Shown here piece by piece: positions 63,391 to 64,000 of a stretch of 64,000 nucleotides of DNA. Each line of letters starts with the position of its first letter. The first letter of the stretch is position 1. The notes beneath the pieces were generated by a model. It was not told the DNA's origin. It saw only the letters and a program-made list of their open reading frames with translations, and did not search any database. This stretch comes from Pseudomonas kribbensis (GTDB taxonomy: Bacteria > Pseudomonadota > Gammaproteobacteria > Pseudomonadales > Pseudomonadaceae): positions 5,374,501 to 5,438,500 of the forward strand of contig NZ_CP029608.1 in NCBI RefSeq assembly GCF_003352185.1, written 5' to 3'. The position numbers were made by a program, and so were the translations under genes.

Positions 63391-64000
63391 ATGTTCAGCC
63401 GTGATTTGACTATTGCCAAGTACGACGCCGATCTTTTTGCCGCCATGGAGCAAGAAGCCCAGCGCCAGGAAGAACACATCGAGCTGATCGCTTCGGAGAA
63501 CTACACCAGCCCAGCGGTGATGGAAGCTCAAGGCTCGGTACTGACCAACAAATACGCCGAAGGCTACCCGGGCAAGCGCTACTACGGTGGTTGCGAGTAC
63601 GTCGACGTTGTCGAGCAACTGGCCATCGACCGCGCCAAGGAACTGTTCGGCGCCGACTACGCCAACGTTCAGCCGCACGCCGGTTCCCAGGCCAACGCCG
63701 CTGTCTACCTGGCCCTGCTGTCGGCCGGTGACACCATCCTGGGCATGAGCCTGGCTCACGGCGGTCACCTGACCCACGGCGCCAGCGTTTCCTCCTCCGG
63801 CAAGCTGTACAACGCCATCCAGTACGGCATCGACGCCAACGGCCTGATCGACTACGACGAAGTCGAGCGCCTGGCGGTTGAACACAAGCCGAAAATGATC
63901 GTGGCCGGTTTCTCTGCCTACTCGCAGATCCTCGACTTCCCGCGCTTCCGCGCCATCGCCGACAAGGTTGGCGCGTACCTGTTCGTCGACATGGCTCACG
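63391..64000 (+). CDS. glyA: Serine hydroxymethyltransferase, 3' end missing
   Basis: The frame starts [41 protein letters not shown] and remains open through the window edge, giving about 203 residues. The motif [20 protein letters not shown] is typical of GlyA; the PLP lysine lies beyond the window. It converts serine and tetrahydrofolate to glycine and methylene-tetrahydrofolate. GAGG lies 9 bases upstream of the ATG. In 63166-63390 I see a possible -10 TAGAAT (63349-63354) and no riboswitch. Confidence 0.95.
   Translation, partial: MFSRDLTIAKYDADLFAAMEQEAQRQEEHIELIASENYTSPAVMEAQGSVLTNKYAEGYPGKRYYGGCEYVDVVEQLAIDRAKELFGADYANVQPHAGSQANAAVYLALLSAGDTILGMSLAHGGHLTHGASVSSSGKLYNAIQYGIDANGLIDYDEVERLAVEHKPKMIVAGFSAYSQILDFPRFRAIADKVGAYLFVDMAH

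Noticed and set aside
63322..63999. 225-codon minus-strand frame at the right edge
   Set aside because: It is antisense to the glyA 5' part, which matches serine hydroxymethyltransferase from its first codon.

Overview
The window is chromosomal core sequence from a Pseudomonas of the fluorescens/putida type. The GC-rich codon use, the protein sequences and the gene order all fit: the pilABCD-coaE-yacG, clpB-pgeF-rluD-bamD-pilSR-thiO, minor pilin-ispH-fkpB-lspA-ileS-ribF-murJ-rpsT, proB-obg-rpmA-rplU-ispB and morA-glyA blocks follow the order I remember from the P. aeruginosa PAO1 PA4525-PA4602 region. No insertion sequence, prophage, integrase, CRISPR array or rRNA operon is visible.

Layout. 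1-2.4 kb: the 3' part of a DUF748 gene and a DUF2845 gene. 2.5-3.0 kb: a periplasmic BON-domain protein behind a candidate sigma-54 promoter. 3.2-8.5 kb: pilA (sigma-54 promoter), divergent pilB-pilC-pilD, then coaE and yacG. 8.5-12.5 kb: small conserved genes, a CbiM-like permease, DUF1780, DUF3094, type II NADH dehydrogenase and a secreted EF-hand protein with EGKCG repeats. 12.6-15.1 kb: a chemoreceptor and four tRNAs (Asn, Pro, Lys, Pro). 15.1-20.7 kb: clpB with a heat-shock promoter, pgeF, rluD, bamD. 20.8-25.0 kb: a small zinc-ribbon membrane protein, pilS, pilR, thiO. 25.1-31.4 kb: the fimU-pilV-pilW-pilX-pilY1-pilE operon and divergent fimT. 31.4-38.8 kb: ispH, fkpB, lspA, ileS, ribF, murJ. 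39-44.4 kb: rpsT, creA, proB, obg, rpmA, rplU, ispB. 44.5-57.2 kb: accessory conserved genes (YjdM, a Fur-box gene, FklB, YqhA, lipoproteins, a Lon-like protease, DUF3015, DUF4105, a Gre-like factor) and gdhA. 57.3-64 kb: ettA, morA and the 5' part of glyA.

How the genes work together. Three separated blocks make one type IV pilus system: the major pilin with its motor ATPase, platform and prepilin peptidase; the PilS/PilR two-component pair that acts with sigma-54; and the minor pilin/PilY1 tip operon plus FimT. The promoter before pilA has the exact GG-N10-GC geometry needed by PilR/sigma-54. The other blocks are housekeeping: isoprenoid supply (ispH, ispB), lipoprotein and envelope biogenesis (lspA, bamD, murJ, pgeF), translation (ileS, rpsT, rplU, rpmA, obg, ettA, rluD, tRNAs) and cofactors (coaE, ribF, thiO).

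I did not find a clearly new multi-gene system. The best leads are the stand-alone EGKCG/EF-hand secreted protein with no modifying enzymes beside it, the sigma-54 promoter before the BON protein, and the strong Fur box plus hairpin before a small Pseudomonas-type gene. Others are FimT with a GRxR DNA-uptake motif, a Lon-like protease with a degenerate P-loop, and a Gre-like factor with a changed acidic tip. Statements about other genomes are from memory, not from a search.
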